A DNA stretch of 64,000 nucleotides from DATCMU01 sp036563245. GTDB taxonomy: Bacteria > Pseudomonadota > Alphaproteobacteria > Rhizobiales > Devosiaceae. Below, piece after piece: positions 25,624-34,527 of the stretch (the stretch's first letter is position 1; the number at the start of each line of letters is the position of its first letter). The position numbers and the translations under genes are program-made. The stretch is taken from assembly GCA_036563245.1 (NCBI GenBank), contig DATCMU010000053.1:1-64000 (forward strand). Direction: 5' to 3'. The notes beneath the pieces are model-generated. The model ran no database searches. It saw nothing but the letters and a program-made list of their open reading frames with translations, and was not told the origin of the DNA.

Positions 25624-26673
25624 TTGCAGGGCGATGATTTCAAGCGAACGCTGAGTTACGCGAAGACAGCGATTGGCCTTCTGCAGCGGATCGAAGTTCC
25701 GCCCTACCCTCATTTTTACGAACTCTTCTACACTTATGCGGCCGGCGTCTTCCCGGCTCTCAATGCGCGCATCAACGCCTTGCTCGACCAGCCAATGCCG
25801 ATCGGCACCGACGAGATCAACATGATCTACGTCGAGTTCCTCAGTCCCAACGATCTCAACGAGCGGATTTCCAACGTATCCCAGCAGATGTCGCTGAAGA
25901 TGGTTGCGGTGCACGAGGCCATCGACGCGGCACTTGCGAACGCGAACTCCTATTCGGGTTCGCTGCAGGCTGCGACCGGCGATCTCGGCAGCGAGATCGA
26001 CCAGAGGCACCTTCGCGAACTGGCCCTGCAACTGCTCAAGGAAACGCGGCACATGCAGGACACCAACAGGCGGCTCGAGACCAAGCTCGAGGAGTCGCGC
26101 GGCGACATCGAGGGCCTGCAGCGCGATCTCGACGAGGTTCGCCGCGAGTCGATGCAGGATGCGCTCACCAAGATCGACAATCGCAAGAGCTTCGATGAGG
26201 GGCTTGCCCGCGCCATCGCCGCAGCCAACGAGTCCGGGGCGCCGCTCAGTCTTGTGCTGGCCGACATCGACCATTTCAAGACCTTCAACGACACGTTCGG
26301 ACACCAGACCGGCGATCAGGTGCTCCGGCTTGTCGCCAACACCCTGAAGTCGAACATCAAGGGCCAGGATATGGCGGCGAGATACGGGGGCGAGGAGTTC
26401 GCGGCCATCCTGCCCAATACCGACCTCGGTGGCGCCGTGCACCTGGCCGAGAACATCCGGCGGGCCATCCAGGCCAAGGAGTTGCTGCGGCGTTCGACCA
26501 ACGAAAAGCTTGGCCGTATCACTGCTTCATTCGGTGTGGCCCGTTTTCGCCAGGGCGAGACCCCTGCAAGCCTGATCGAGCGGGCGGATCGTTGCCTTTA
26601 TGCCGCCAAGCATCGGGGCCGCAACAAGGTCGTTTCCGAAGAAATGATCGGCACCGGCAGTTCCGCCGCCTGA
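25624..26673 (+). CDS. Diguanylate cyclase (GGDEF domain)
   Basis: Predicted c-di-GMP synthase. I chose TTG 25624 (349 residues) because GGGGGG lies six bases upstream; the frame is open back to TTG 25558. An N-terminal helical domain (EVPPYPHFYELFYTYAAG) is common to alphaproteobacterial GGDEF proteins, followed by a long coiled coil (about 120-185), then the cyclase domain with DALTKIDNRKSFDE and the active-site RYGGEEF. The inhibitory I-site reads KGQD instead of RxxD, so product inhibition is probably weak or altered. No membrane segment, so cytosolic. It converges with sufA (5-base gap). Confidence 0.92.
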   Translation: MQGDDFKRTLSYAKTAIGLLQRIEVPPYPHFYELFYTYAAGVFPALNARINALLDQPMPIGTDEINMIYVEFLSPNDLNERISNVSQQMSLKMVAVHEAIDAALANANSYSGSLQAATGDLGSEIDQRHLRELALQLLKETRHMQDTNRRLETKLEESRGDIEGLQRDLDEVRRESMQDALTKIDNRKSFDEGLARAIAAANESGAPLSLVLADIDHFKTFNDTFGHQTGDQVLRLVANTLKSNIKGQDMAARYGGEEFAAILPNTDLGGAVHLAENIRRAIQAKELLRRSTNEKLGRITASFGVARFRQGETPASLIERADRCLYAAKHRGRNKVVSEEMIGTGSSAA

Positions 26674-26678
26674 GCGGA

Positions 26679-27059
26679 TCAGCCCTGCGCCCGTGCCTCG
26701 GCGAGCTTCTTGAGGTCTGCAGGCTTGAGCTGCACGCTTTCGCCGCAACCGCACGCGCCGGTCTGATTGGGATTGACGAAGGTGAACCCCGACGAGAGCC
26801 TGTTTTCCTCGTAGTCCATCCGGGTGCCGAGAAGGAACAGGGTCGCCTTGGGGTCGACATATACATGGACCCCCTTTTCATGGACATGATCGTCGCCGGG
26901 CACCGCCTCGGTCACGTAGTCGAGCGTGTAGGCCATGCCCGCGCACCCGGCATTCCTCACGCCGACGCGCACGCCGACGACCGGCTTGTCCGAATCGGCG
27001 ATGATTTCCGAGATCCGTTCCGCGGCGGCATCGCTTAGTGAAATAACCCTGAAATCCAT
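26679..27059 (-). CDS. sufA: Fe-S cluster carrier SufA (HesB/IscA family)
   Basis: A-type carrier that receives clusters from SufBCD and hands them to apoproteins. The 126 residues contain the three conserved cysteines: Cys39 (NAGCAGM) and Cys103/Cys105 (GACGCGES). It is last in the SUF series, 121 bases after the VOC gene on the same strand, so it may be co-transcribed or have a weak separate promoter. The internal VHVYVDPKATLFLLGTRMDY is the family core. Confidence 0.95.
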   Translation of the reverse strand: MDFRVISLSDAAAERISEIIADSDKPVVGVRVGVRNAGCAGMAYTLDYVTEAVPGDDHVHEKGVHVYVDPKATLFLLGTRMDYEENRLSSGFTFVNPNQTGACGCGESVQLKPADLKKLAEARAQG

Positions 27060-27180
27060 GGTCCTGACCTTTCAGCCAATATGGCCGATCAACGTTTGGC
27101 AATTGGCGTCGTCCTGCAAAGATGGGACCGTACACCGTATCTGGCAAGGGCCCGCAAGACGATATCGAACCCTGCGGGGA

Positions 27181-27609
27181 TCAATAATTCCCCCAGAGCC
27201 CCGGGGTCGCCAGTTCGACAACCAGGCCGTCGGGGTCGAGGAAATAGATGCTTTTTCCGCCCTTTGGCCAATTCACTTCACTTTCGATGGCCACCCCTTC
27301 GCGCGCCAGGTGGGCTTTCCAGTCGTCATAGGCCTCGGCCGGGATTGCAAAAGCGTAGTGCTGCGGGCCTCCGCCGTCATGTGGCGGGATGTGTCCGCCG
27401 CCAACCGGGATCGGTCTTGTGGTGGCGCCTCTCTTGAACAGGATCAGTGTCTGGGAAGGCGCGACATTGAAAGCAACAATACGATCCTCCGCCACCATGG
27501 CGGCAAATCCGAACACGCGCTCGTAGAAGGCCCTGCTGCGCCCGATGTCCTCGACATAGAGGCAGGTTTCCAGAAGCCCGCTCAATGCCGGCCGCGACAC
27601 CGCTGTCAC
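27181..27609 (-). CDS. VOC (glyoxalase/bleomycin resistance) family protein
   Basis: 142 residues with one VOC domain of two beta-alpha-beta-beta-beta units: LETCLYVEDIGRSRAFYERV and, in the second half, KSIYFLDPDGLVVELATPG with the metal-ligand Glu. Substrate unknown; VOC enzymes include glyoxalases, dioxygenases and resistance proteins. GTG 27609 overlaps the sufT stop as GTGA (4 bases), so translation looks coupled to the SUF operon; an adjacent GTG at 27612 is the alternative start. Its place between sufT and sufA suggests a link with Fe-S biogenesis or oxidative stress, which is inference. Confidence 0.87.
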   Translation of the reverse strand: MTAVSRPALSGLLETCLYVEDIGRSRAFYERVFGFAAMVAEDRIVAFNVAPSQTLILFKRGATTRPIPVGGGHIPPHDGGGPQHYAFAIPAEAYDDWKAHLAREGVAIESEVNWPKGGKSIYFLDPDGLVVELATPGLWGNY

Positions 27610-28022
27610 CACCAGTTGAGCGCGACCTGCGCTTCCTCGGACATGCGATCCGGCGTCCAGGGCGGATCGAAGACCATCTTGACCTCGACCTCGCGTATGC
27701 CCTCGACCGCGCTTGCCGCGTTCTCAACCCACCCCGGCATCTCGCCGGCAACCGGGCAACCCGGCGCGGTAAGCGTCATGTCGATATTGAGCTTGCGATC
27801 ATCGTCGAGTTCCACCTTGTAGATCAGGCCAAGCTCATAGATATCGACCGGAATCTCGGGATCGTACACGGTCTTGAGCGCGGCGATCAGCTCCGAGGTG
27901 ATCCGTTCGACCTCGTCGGCCGGTATTGCGCCGCCGCCGGGCGTCGAAATCAACGCGCCCTCGCTACTTGCCGGAGCTTCGGCTTCAGCCCGGTCAGCCT
28001 GTTCTTCGATCTGCTCGCTCAT
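27606..28022 (-). CDS. sufT: SUF system assembly factor SufT (MIP18/DUF59 family)
   Basis: 138 residues. A Glu/Ala-rich N-terminal tail (about 1-35) leads into the DUF59 domain with LKTVYDPEIPVDIYELGLIYKV and MTLTAPGCPVAGEMPG, where the conserved Cys sits. SufT helps Fe-S protein maturation, known best under high Fe-S demand. AAGGAG precedes the ATG. It follows sufS by 20 bases and overlaps the VOC gene by 4. Confidence 0.95.
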   Translation of the reverse strand: MSEQIEEQADRAEAEAPASSEGALISTPGGGAIPADEVERITSELIAALKTVYDPEIPVDIYELGLIYKVELDDDRKLNIDMTLTAPGCPVAGEMPGWVENAASAVEGIREVEVKMVFDPPWTPDRMSEEAQVALNWW

Positions 28023-28042
28023 CGTCGCACTCCTTGAATTCT

Positions 28043-29263
28043 TCAGGCGAAAAACGCCTGGGCGCGCTCAATCGCGTCCGTCAGGGCGTCGATGTCGTCC
28101 TTGCCGCTATATAGGCCGATAGACGCCCGGCATGTAGAGGTGACACCGAACCTCTTGAGAAGCGGTTGGGCGCAATGGGTGCCCGCACGCACCGCGACCC
28201 CATAGCGATCCAGGATCGTGGCGATGTCATGGGCGTGTGCCGCCCCCAGGGCAAACGAGAAGATCCCGCCCTTGTCCGGTGCATTGCCGATCAGGCGCAG
28301 CGAATTGATGCGCTGCAACTTCTCGGTGGCATATTCAGTCACCTCGCGCTCATGGGCCGCGATCTCGTTCCGGCCGATGCCGGCGAGATAGTCAAGCGCC
28401 GCGCCAAGCCCGATCGCCTGCACAATGGGCGGCGTACCCGCCTCGAAACGATGTGGCGGCTCGTTATAGGTGACATTATCGAGCGTAACCTCGCCTATCA
28501 TTTCACCGCCGCCCTGGTAGGGCTGCATTTCGGCCAGCAGGTCGTGCCGGCCATAGAGCACGCCAATGCCTGTCGGGCCGTAGAGCTTGTGACCGGTCAT
28601 CACGTAGAAATCGGCACCCAGCGCCTGCACGTCCACTGGCATGTGAACCGCGCCCTGGCTGCCATCCACCAGGACCGGGATGCCGCGGGCGTGGGCGATC
28701 TCGATTATGCGTGCCAGCGGAGTGACCGTACCCAGCACATTGGACATATGGGTTACCGCAACCATCTTCGTGCGCGGCCCTATAGCCGCCTCGAACGCGT
28801 CGAGGTCGAAACTCCCGTCGTCGGCGATATCGACCCACTTGAGAACGGCACCCTTGCGTTCGCGGTGGAAGTGCCAGGGCACGATATTGGAGTGATGCTC
28901 CATTATGGTCAGGACGATCTCGTCGCCCTCGCCGATCCGCGGTCCGGCAAAGGAACTCGCCACGAGATTGATCGCTTCGGTCGCCGAACGGGTGAAGACG
29001 ATCTCTTCGACGCGGGCAGCGTTGAGGAAACTGCGCACGCTCTGGCGGGCTGTTTCGAAGGCATCGGTCGCGCGATTGGCAAGGGTATGCAGCCCGCGAT
29101 GCACGTTGGAGTACTCGTGCTCATAGGCAAAGTTCATCCGGTCGAGAACCGCGCGCGGTTTCTGCGCCGATGCGCCGTTGTCGAGATAGACCAGCCTGTG
29201 CCCATGGATGGTCTCGTCCAGGATTGGAAACTCGGCCCTGATCCTTTGCAGATCGTAGGTCAT
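28043..29263 (-). CDS. sufS: Cysteine desulfurase SufS (group II)
   Basis: PLP enzyme that takes sulfur from cysteine for SufBCD cluster assembly. The 406 residues carry the PLP Lys226 in MTGHKLYGPTGIG and the persulfide Cys364 in GTHCAQPLL, both at the numbering known for E. coli SufS. The start overlaps the sufD stop by 4 bases (ATGA). It has no obvious SufE partner in the window. It is a second desulfurase in the same operon besides the IscS-like gene at 33269-34423. Confidence 0.97.
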   Translation of the reverse strand: MTYDLQRIRAEFPILDETIHGHRLVYLDNGASAQKPRAVLDRMNFAYEHEYSNVHRGLHTLANRATDAFETARQSVRSFLNAARVEEIVFTRSATEAINLVASSFAGPRIGEGDEIVLTIMEHHSNIVPWHFHRERKGAVLKWVDIADDGSFDLDAFEAAIGPRTKMVAVTHMSNVLGTVTPLARIIEIAHARGIPVLVDGSQGAVHMPVDVQALGADFYVMTGHKLYGPTGIGVLYGRHDLLAEMQPYQGGGEMIGEVTLDNVTYNEPPHRFEAGTPPIVQAIGLGAALDYLAGIGRNEIAAHEREVTEYATEKLQRINSLRLIGNAPDKGGIFSFALGAAHAHDIATILDRYGVAVRAGTHCAQPLLKRFGVTSTCRASIGLYSGKDDIDALTDAIERAQAFFA

Positions 29264-30489
29264 GCAGCAACACTCGCCGCGCCGGCACCGAGCCAGCGAT
29301 CGATGATGTCGTTGATGGCCTGCTGCAGATACTCGTTATCGATGCCGTCTACCAGTTCGGCAAGGAAGGCGCGCACGAGCATGCCTTCGGCTTCCCCGCG
29401 CGGAATGCCGCGGCTCATCAGGTAGAACAGGGATTCGTCATCGATCTCGCCGCAGGTCGAACCGTGTCCGCACTGCACGTCGTCGGCGAAGATTTCCAGT
29501 TCCGGCTTGGAGAAGATCTCGGCGCGCTCGGAGAGCATCAACCCTTGGGACATCATGCGCGCGTCGGTCTTTTGCGCGTCGCGGGCGACAACGATCTTGC
29601 CCTGGAACACCGAGCGGGCCCCGTCGCGAGCTACCTGCTTGATACGTTCCTCCGAGGTTGTGCCCGGCACGGCGTGCTCGATGCTCAAGGTCATGTCCAG
29701 GTGCTGGTTCCCCGAAGCGAGATTGAGGCCACCGAAATCGGCGTGCGCGCCTGGACCGGCGAAACGCGCGAAGGCCTGGCTGCGCGCCAGCGCCGAACCG
29801 GCATGCACCACCAGGGTGCGCAGATGCGCGCCTTCGGCAATGTCGTATTCGGTGGAAGCGAAGTGCGTTGCCTCCGCCCCGCCCAGGTCGATCTGCACAT
29901 GGGTGAGCCTGGCATTCCGTCCCAGCGAAACATAGGCGGCATGGTTACCCATATGCGCCTTGTTGCTGCCCGAAAAGGTCTCGACCACGATCGCAGAGGC
30001 ATTGTCGGCAACGTTGATCACGGCGCCGTCGACGACGTGGGCGGCGTCGCCCTCGATCCGGTGATCGATGTGGATCAGCGGGTCGACGGACCCGTCGAGA
30101 TCCAGGCGCAAGGCTTCTCGGGCCAGCGCCGCATTGAGCCGGACAATTGCGTCGTCACGCTCGCCAAGCACCGGGCCGTCCACCTTGCGGAAGATGACAC
30201 CGGCTGGCGCCACGCCCGCGCCTTCGCTGACCCGACCATTGGCGATCATCAAACGATAGCTGCCGGGCAGATTCACGGCGGACTGCGAGGCGGTAATCGC
30301 CGGGCTGGCGAGATCCGGCACCGCGCGGATCAGGCTCTTGAGGTCGGTGTAGTGATAGGCTTCGACGCGCCGGGTCGGCAGGCCGACATCGCGGAAGCGG
30401 GCAGCAGCCTGCGGGTTCGCGCCACCATCGAGTTGCGCGGCGAGTGCTTCTTCCGCCGGTCCGAGCCGGGTTGGGGTATGAATGCTCAC
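29260..30489 (-). CDS. sufD: Fe-S cluster assembly protein SufD
   Basis: Scaffold subunit that pairs with SufB in the SufBC2D complex. 409 residues when started at GTG 30489, which follows the sufC stop by 7 bases with GAGGG upstream; an in-frame ATG upstream would overlap sufC. The right-handed beta-helix core and the C-terminal CGHGSTCGEIDDESLFYLMS are recognisable; the His in CGHGST corresponds to the SufD residue used in cluster assembly. The stop overlaps the sufS start (ATGA). Confidence 0.94.
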   Translation of the reverse strand: MSIHTPTRLGPAEEALAAQLDGGANPQAAARFRDVGLPTRRVEAYHYTDLKSLIRAVPDLASPAITASQSAVNLPGSYRLMIANGRVSEGAGVAPAGVIFRKVDGPVLGERDDAIVRLNAALAREALRLDLDGSVDPLIHIDHRIEGDAAHVVDGAVINVADNASAIVVETFSGSNKAHMGNHAAYVSLGRNARLTHVQIDLGGAEATHFASTEYDIAEGAHLRTLVVHAGSALARSQAFARFAGPGAHADFGGLNLASGNQHLDMTLSIEHAVPGTTSEERIKQVARDGARSVFQGKIVVARDAQKTDARMMSQGLMLSERAEIFSKPELEIFADDVQCGHGSTCGEIDDESLFYLMSRGIPRGEAEGMLVRAFLAELVDGIDNEYLQQAINDIIDRWLGAGAASVAA

Positions 30490-30496
30490 TTTGCCC

Positions 30497-31258
30497 TCAC
30501 GCAGCGTTTTCGTCGAAACCGGCATAGCCCTTGCTCTCAAGCTCGAGAGCCAGCGACTTGTCGCCGCTTTCCACCACGCGCCCCTCGGAGAAGACGTGGA
30601 CGATGTCGGGTACGATATGGTTCAGCAACCGCTGGTAGTGGGTGATCACCAGCATGGAGCGTTCCGGGCCGCGCAACGCGTTGACGCCCTCCGAAACGAT
30701 CTTGAGCGCATCGATGTCGAGCCCGGAATCGGTTTCGTCCAGAATGCACATCTTGGGCTTGAGCAGCGCCATCTGCAGCACTTCGGCGCGCTTCTTCTCG
30801 CCGCCCGAGAAGCCCACGTTGAGCGCGCGCTTGAGCATGTCCGTCTCGATCTTGAGCAGGCCGGCCGCTTCGCGTATCTCGCGCATGAAATCGGGCGTCT
30901 GGATCTCGGCTTCGCCACGCGCCTTGCGCTGGGCATTCATCGCCGCCTTGAGGAAGGTCATGGTAGCGACGCCGGGAATTTCGATCGGATACTGGAACGC
31001 CAGGAACAGGCCGGCGGCGGCCCGTTCGTCAGGCTCCATTTCCAGCAGGTTCACGCCGTCGAGCAGCACCTCGCCCTCGGTCACCTCATAGCCGTCGCGG
31101 CCCGCCAGCACATAGGAGAGCGTCGACTTGCCCGAGCCGTTGCGGCCCATGACGGCATGCACCTCGCCCTTGGGAACGATCAGATCGACCCCCTTGAGGA
31201 TTTCCTTGTCCTCGACACGCGCACGCAGACCGCGGATTTCAAGCATGGGGGTGGTCAT
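30497..31258 (-). CDS. sufC: SUF ATPase SufC
   Basis: ABC-type ATPase that drives conformational change in SufBCD. 253 residues from ATG 31258, which overlaps the cupin stop (ATGA). Walker A GRNGSGKST at about 39-47, Q-loop in LFLAFQYPIEIPGV, ABC signature FSGGEKKRAEVLQ and Walker B CILDETDSGLDID are all present. The frame is open further upstream, but that part is the cupin gene in another frame. Confidence 0.96.
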   Translation of the reverse strand: MTTPMLEIRGLRARVEDKEILKGVDLIVPKGEVHAVMGRNGSGKSTLSYVLAGRDGYEVTEGEVLLDGVNLLEMEPDERAAAGLFLAFQYPIEIPGVATMTFLKAAMNAQRKARGEAEIQTPDFMREIREAAGLLKIETDMLKRALNVGFSGGEKKRAEVLQMALLKPKMCILDETDSGLDIDALKIVSEGVNALRGPERSMLVITHYQRLLNHIVPDIVHVFSEGRVVESGDKSLALELESKGYAGFDENAA

Positions 31259-31776
31259 TGATCTTCTCCGATGTCTTCGCCGTCCCAATAGCCAAGGCTG
31301 TTTTCGGTACGGCCGATATAGCGAACGCCGCCGGACTGGGTGGTCCGGTCGAAACGAGACGAAACCGCGAATTTTCCGCTGTCGGGGTATTCCACCACGT
31401 CGGCGCCCAACGCGTTGGCGGAAATGCCCAGATACTTGAGGGGCCTGTCGCCGGTATTGATGATCTGGTGCGCGACGTCTGCGCCCCCGGCAGGCGCCGC
31501 AAGCACGTCGTTTTCCCGGATGGGATAGCTTTGGGCGCCAAACCTGTAGGTGCCCTCGCCTTCCAGGATGACGAAGAGTTCCTGGGTGTGGTGGTGCGCG
31601 TGGAAGGGATAGGCCCGCTTGCCCGGTTCCACGACATGCAGCATCACGCCAATACCCGTCGAACCGATGAGGTTCCCGAAACTGCCGACCCTGGCGGAAA
31701 AATTGTGCCCCTGCCCGAAATCGCGCAGCGGTACATCGGCGATGTTGACCACAGGCTTGATATCGGCCGCCATCAC
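31255..31776 (-). CDS. Cupin-domain protein embedded in the SUF operon
   Basis: 173 residues with one conserved-barrel cupin domain. Motif 1 is seen in PFHAHHHTQELFVILEGEG (H-x-H...E...G) and motif 2 in APAGGADVAHQIIN (P-x-G...H...N), so a metal site of His/His/Glu/His is intact. Both ends overlap neighbours by 4 bases (ATGA with sufB upstream and with sufC downstream), so it is translated in step with the Fe-S machinery. Function unknown; a metal-binding sensor, dioxygenase-like enzyme or iron-donor role is conceivable. Its position inside sufBC is the notable point. Confidence 0.88.
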   Translation of the reverse strand: MMAADIKPVVNIADVPLRDFGQGHNFSARVGSFGNLIGSTGIGVMLHVVEPGKRAYPFHAHHHTQELFVILEGEGTYRFGAQSYPIRENDVLAAPAGGADVAHQIINTGDRPLKYLGISANALGADVVEYPDSGKFAVSSRFDRTTQSGGVRYIGRTENSLGYWDGEDIGEDQ

Positions 31777-33242
31777 CCCACGCTCCCCTCAAGGGAAATG
31801 CCGATCAGCTTTTGCGTCTCGACCATGAATTCCATGGGCAGGTGCTGCAGCACGTCGCGCACGAAACCGTTGACGATCAGCGCCACCGCTGCCTCTGGGT
31901 CCAATCCGCGCTGCTGGCAGTAGAACATCTGGTCGTCGGATATCTTCGAGGTCGTGGCCTCGTGCTCGAACACCGCCGATGAATTCCGGCTTTCTATATA
32001 GGGCACGGTGTGCGCGCCGCACTTGTCGCCGATCAGCAGGCTGTCGCACTGGGTGAAGTTGCGCGCCCCGGTAGCCCGCGCGTGGGCGTTGACCTGCCCG
32101 CGATAGGTGTTGTCCGAGTGCCCGGCCGCAATGCCCTTGGAGATGATGCGGCTCGTGGTGTTCTTGCCCAGATGCAGCATTTTTGTACCGCTATCGACCT
32201 GCTGATAGCCGTTGGAAATGGCGATGGAGTAGAACTCGCCGCGCGAATTGTCGCCGCGCAGGATGCAGCTGGGGTATTTCCATGTGATCGCCGAGCCGGT
32301 TTCGACCTGGGTCCAGGAAATCTTGGAATTCTTGCCCCGGCAGTCGCCGCGCTTGGTCACGAAATTGTAGACGCCGCCCTTGCCGTCCTTGTCGCCCGGA
32401 TACCAGTTCTGGACCGTGGAATACTTGATCTCGGCATCATCGAGCGCCACGAGCTCGACGACCGCGGCGTGGAGTTGCGCCTCGTCGCGGCTGGGGGCCG
32501 TGCAGCCTTCGAGATAGCTCACATATGAACCCTCGTCGGCAATGATCAGCGTGCGCTCGAACTGGCCGGTCTTCTTCTCGTTGATCCGGAAATAGGTCGA
32601 AAGCTCCATCGGGCATCTGACGCCCTTGGGGATGTAGACGAACGAACCGTCGGTGAACACGGCCGAATTCAGCGTAGCGAAGTAGTTGTCGGAAACCGGC
32701 ACCACGGTCCCGAGATACTTCTGGACCAGTTCGGCGTGTTCACGCACCGCCTCGGAGATCGAACAGAAAATGATGCCGTGCCTGGCCAGTTCCTCACGGA
32801 ACGTGGTGATGACGGAAACACTGTCGAACACCGCGTCGACCGCCACCTTCGAGCCTTCGACGCCCGCGAGCAATTCCTGCTCCCTGAGCGGAATACCGAG
32901 CTTTTCATAGGTGGCCAGCAGCTCCGGATCGACCTCGTCGATGCTCTTGGGCGCCTTCTTGGTCTTGGGGGCCGCATAGAAATAGAGTTCCTGGAAGTCG
33001 ATCCTGGGATAGCTGACGCGGGCCCAGTTCGGCTCGTCCATGGTCAGCCAGCGCCGATAGGCTTCAAGCCGCCAATCGAGCATCCATTGGGGCTCATCCT
33101 TCTTCATGGAGATGAAGCGGATCACGTCTTCGTTCAGACCCTTGGGCGCCTTGTCGGACTCGATCACGGTCTCAAAGCCGTACTTGTACTTGTCGACCTC
33201 GAAATCGCTGACGTGATCGATCGTTTCCTTGACCGCTGGCAT
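31773..33242 (-). CDS. sufB: Fe-S cluster assembly protein SufB
   Basis: Main scaffold of SufBC2D, where the cluster forms. 489 residues with an N-terminal helical part, the beta-helix core (TAPSRDEAQLHAAVVELVAL, GDCRGKNSKISWTQVETGSA) and the C-terminal TSKISDDQMFYCQQRGLD with conserved Glu/Cys region. AAGGAG precedes the ATG. It follows the IscS-like gene by 26 bases and overlaps the cupin by 4. Confidence 0.97.
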   Translation of the reverse strand: MPAVKETIDHVSDFEVDKYKYGFETVIESDKAPKGLNEDVIRFISMKKDEPQWMLDWRLEAYRRWLTMDEPNWARVSYPRIDFQELYFYAAPKTKKAPKSIDEVDPELLATYEKLGIPLREQELLAGVEGSKVAVDAVFDSVSVITTFREELARHGIIFCSISEAVREHAELVQKYLGTVVPVSDNYFATLNSAVFTDGSFVYIPKGVRCPMELSTYFRINEKKTGQFERTLIIADEGSYVSYLEGCTAPSRDEAQLHAAVVELVALDDAEIKYSTVQNWYPGDKDGKGGVYNFVTKRGDCRGKNSKISWTQVETGSAITWKYPSCILRGDNSRGEFYSIAISNGYQQVDSGTKMLHLGKNTTSRIISKGIAAGHSDNTYRGQVNAHARATGARNFTQCDSLLIGDKCGAHTVPYIESRNSSAVFEHEATTSKISDDQMFYCQQRGLDPEAAVALIVNGFVRDVLQHLPMEFMVETQKLIGISLEGSVG

Positions 33243-33268
33243 GTCCGTGTCTCCTTACGCCGGCCGCT

Positions 33269-34423
33269 TCACGCAGCCTGGCCTGTGGCGCTGCGATGCC
33301 GGGCAACCACCCGCCGCATCGCAGCCAGAAATTCAGTTACGTCGTCGTCGCTGCTCGACCAGCCAAGGCTGACGCGCAGCGCGCAGCCCACAAGCGCGGT
33401 ATCCACGCCCATCGCCTCAAGCACGTGGCTCCGGCCCACCTTGCCCGACGAGCACGCCGAGCCTGAGGAGACCGAAACGCCTTCCAGGTCGAGCCCCATC
33501 ATCGCGACGCTGCTTTTCAGGCCCGGAATGGCGAAACTCGCCATGCTGCCGATCCGATCGGCCTCGCCGCCGAAGAACACGATGTCCGCCGCGATGTCCC
33601 GCAATCCCGCAGACACGCTGTCGACGCGCCTCGCGATATCGGCGGCGTCATATCTTTGGCGGAACGCGTTGGCGGCCGCGCCAAATCCGGCGATCAGCGC
33701 CACGGCCTCGGTGCCGCCGCGCCGACCCTGTTCCTGGCCGCCGCCCGGTATCAGGCGCACCGTGTCGCAGTGGCCCTTGACCAGAAGCGCGCCAATGCCC
33801 GACGGCCCGCCAATCTTGTGGGCCGACATAGCCATCATGTCGGCGGCGCGGGCCGCGAATTCAAGTTCACGCTTGCCGGCGGCCTGCACCGCATCGACAA
33901 ACAGATAGTGTCTGCCGGGACCCACAAGGGCCTCGACCTCGGACACCGGCTGGACCACGCCGGTCTCGTTGTTCACCCACTGGACGGCGACCAGCGCCAG
34001 CGCCCCTGCGTCGTCCGCAGCTCGAAGCGATGCCTCCAGCGCGGCAATATCCAGCACGCCAGAGGCAAGAAGCCCGACCCGCTCGACGGCGGCGCCCGAC
34101 GCTTCGGCGGCCTTGAGAACCGCCTGATGTTCGCCGGCGCCGACAATGACCCGGTCTATCGCGTAGGCCTTCACGCCGCCGACGATCGCCTGGGTAATCG
34201 CCTCGGTCGCGGACCCCGTGAACACAACCTGATTGCGATCCGCGCCGGCCAGACGCGCAACCTCGCCGCGCGCCCTGTCCACCGCTTCGCGTGCCGCGCG
34301 TCCATGGCGGTGCACCGACGAAGGATTGCCCGTCAGATCGAGCGCTTCGACGATTGCCGCGCGCACCTCGGGCAGCAGCGGGGTCGTTGCCGCATGATCG
34401 AGATATGTCGCCGCGTCCGTCAT
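33269..34423 (-). CDS. IscS/NifS-type cysteine desulfurase, first gene of the SUF operon
   Basis: Group I PLP cysteine desulfurase of 384 residues. Schiff-base Lys203 lies in MSAHKIGGPSGIGALL and the catalytic Cys324 in SSGSACSSGKVG, whose extended flexible loop is the group I mark. N-terminal YLDHAATTPLLPEV is typical. As first gene of the operon it lies 26 bases before sufB, about 140 bases after the predicted transcription start. Having both a group I enzyme and SufS in one operon suggests either duplicate sulfur donors or a separate role such as tRNA thiolation. Confidence 0.94.
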   Translation of the reverse strand: MTDAATYLDHAATTPLLPEVRAAIVEALDLTGNPSSVHRHGRAAREAVDRARGEVARLAGADRNQVVFTGSATEAITQAIVGGVKAYAIDRVIVGAGEHQAVLKAAEASGAAVERVGLLASGVLDIAALEASLRAADDAGALALVAVQWVNNETGVVQPVSEVEALVGPGRHYLFVDAVQAAGKRELEFAARAADMMAMSAHKIGGPSGIGALLVKGHCDTVRLIPGGGQEQGRRGGTEAVALIAGFGAAANAFRQRYDAADIARRVDSVSAGLRDIAADIVFFGGEADRIGSMASFAIPGLKSSVAMMGLDLEGVSVSSGSACSSGKVGRSHVLEAMGVDTALVGCALRVSLGWSSSDDDVTEFLAAMRRVVARHRSATGQAA

Positions 34424-34509
34424 GTCAGTCGCCTGCGGGGGCTCCGCTCCTTGCGCGCTTGAAACACTTCTTGAAATAGGGAGCGGCCCTTGGGTAAAAG
34501 GACGCTCGC

Positions 34510-34527
34510 TTCGGCCTGTGGGCCGAA
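34510..34527. repeat. Hairpin TTCGGCC-TGTG-GGCCGAA in the SUF leader
   Basis: Perfect 7-bp inverted repeat with a 4-base loop, directly adjoining the first operator palindrome, within the predicted 5' leader of the SUF mRNA. Confidence 0.6.
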
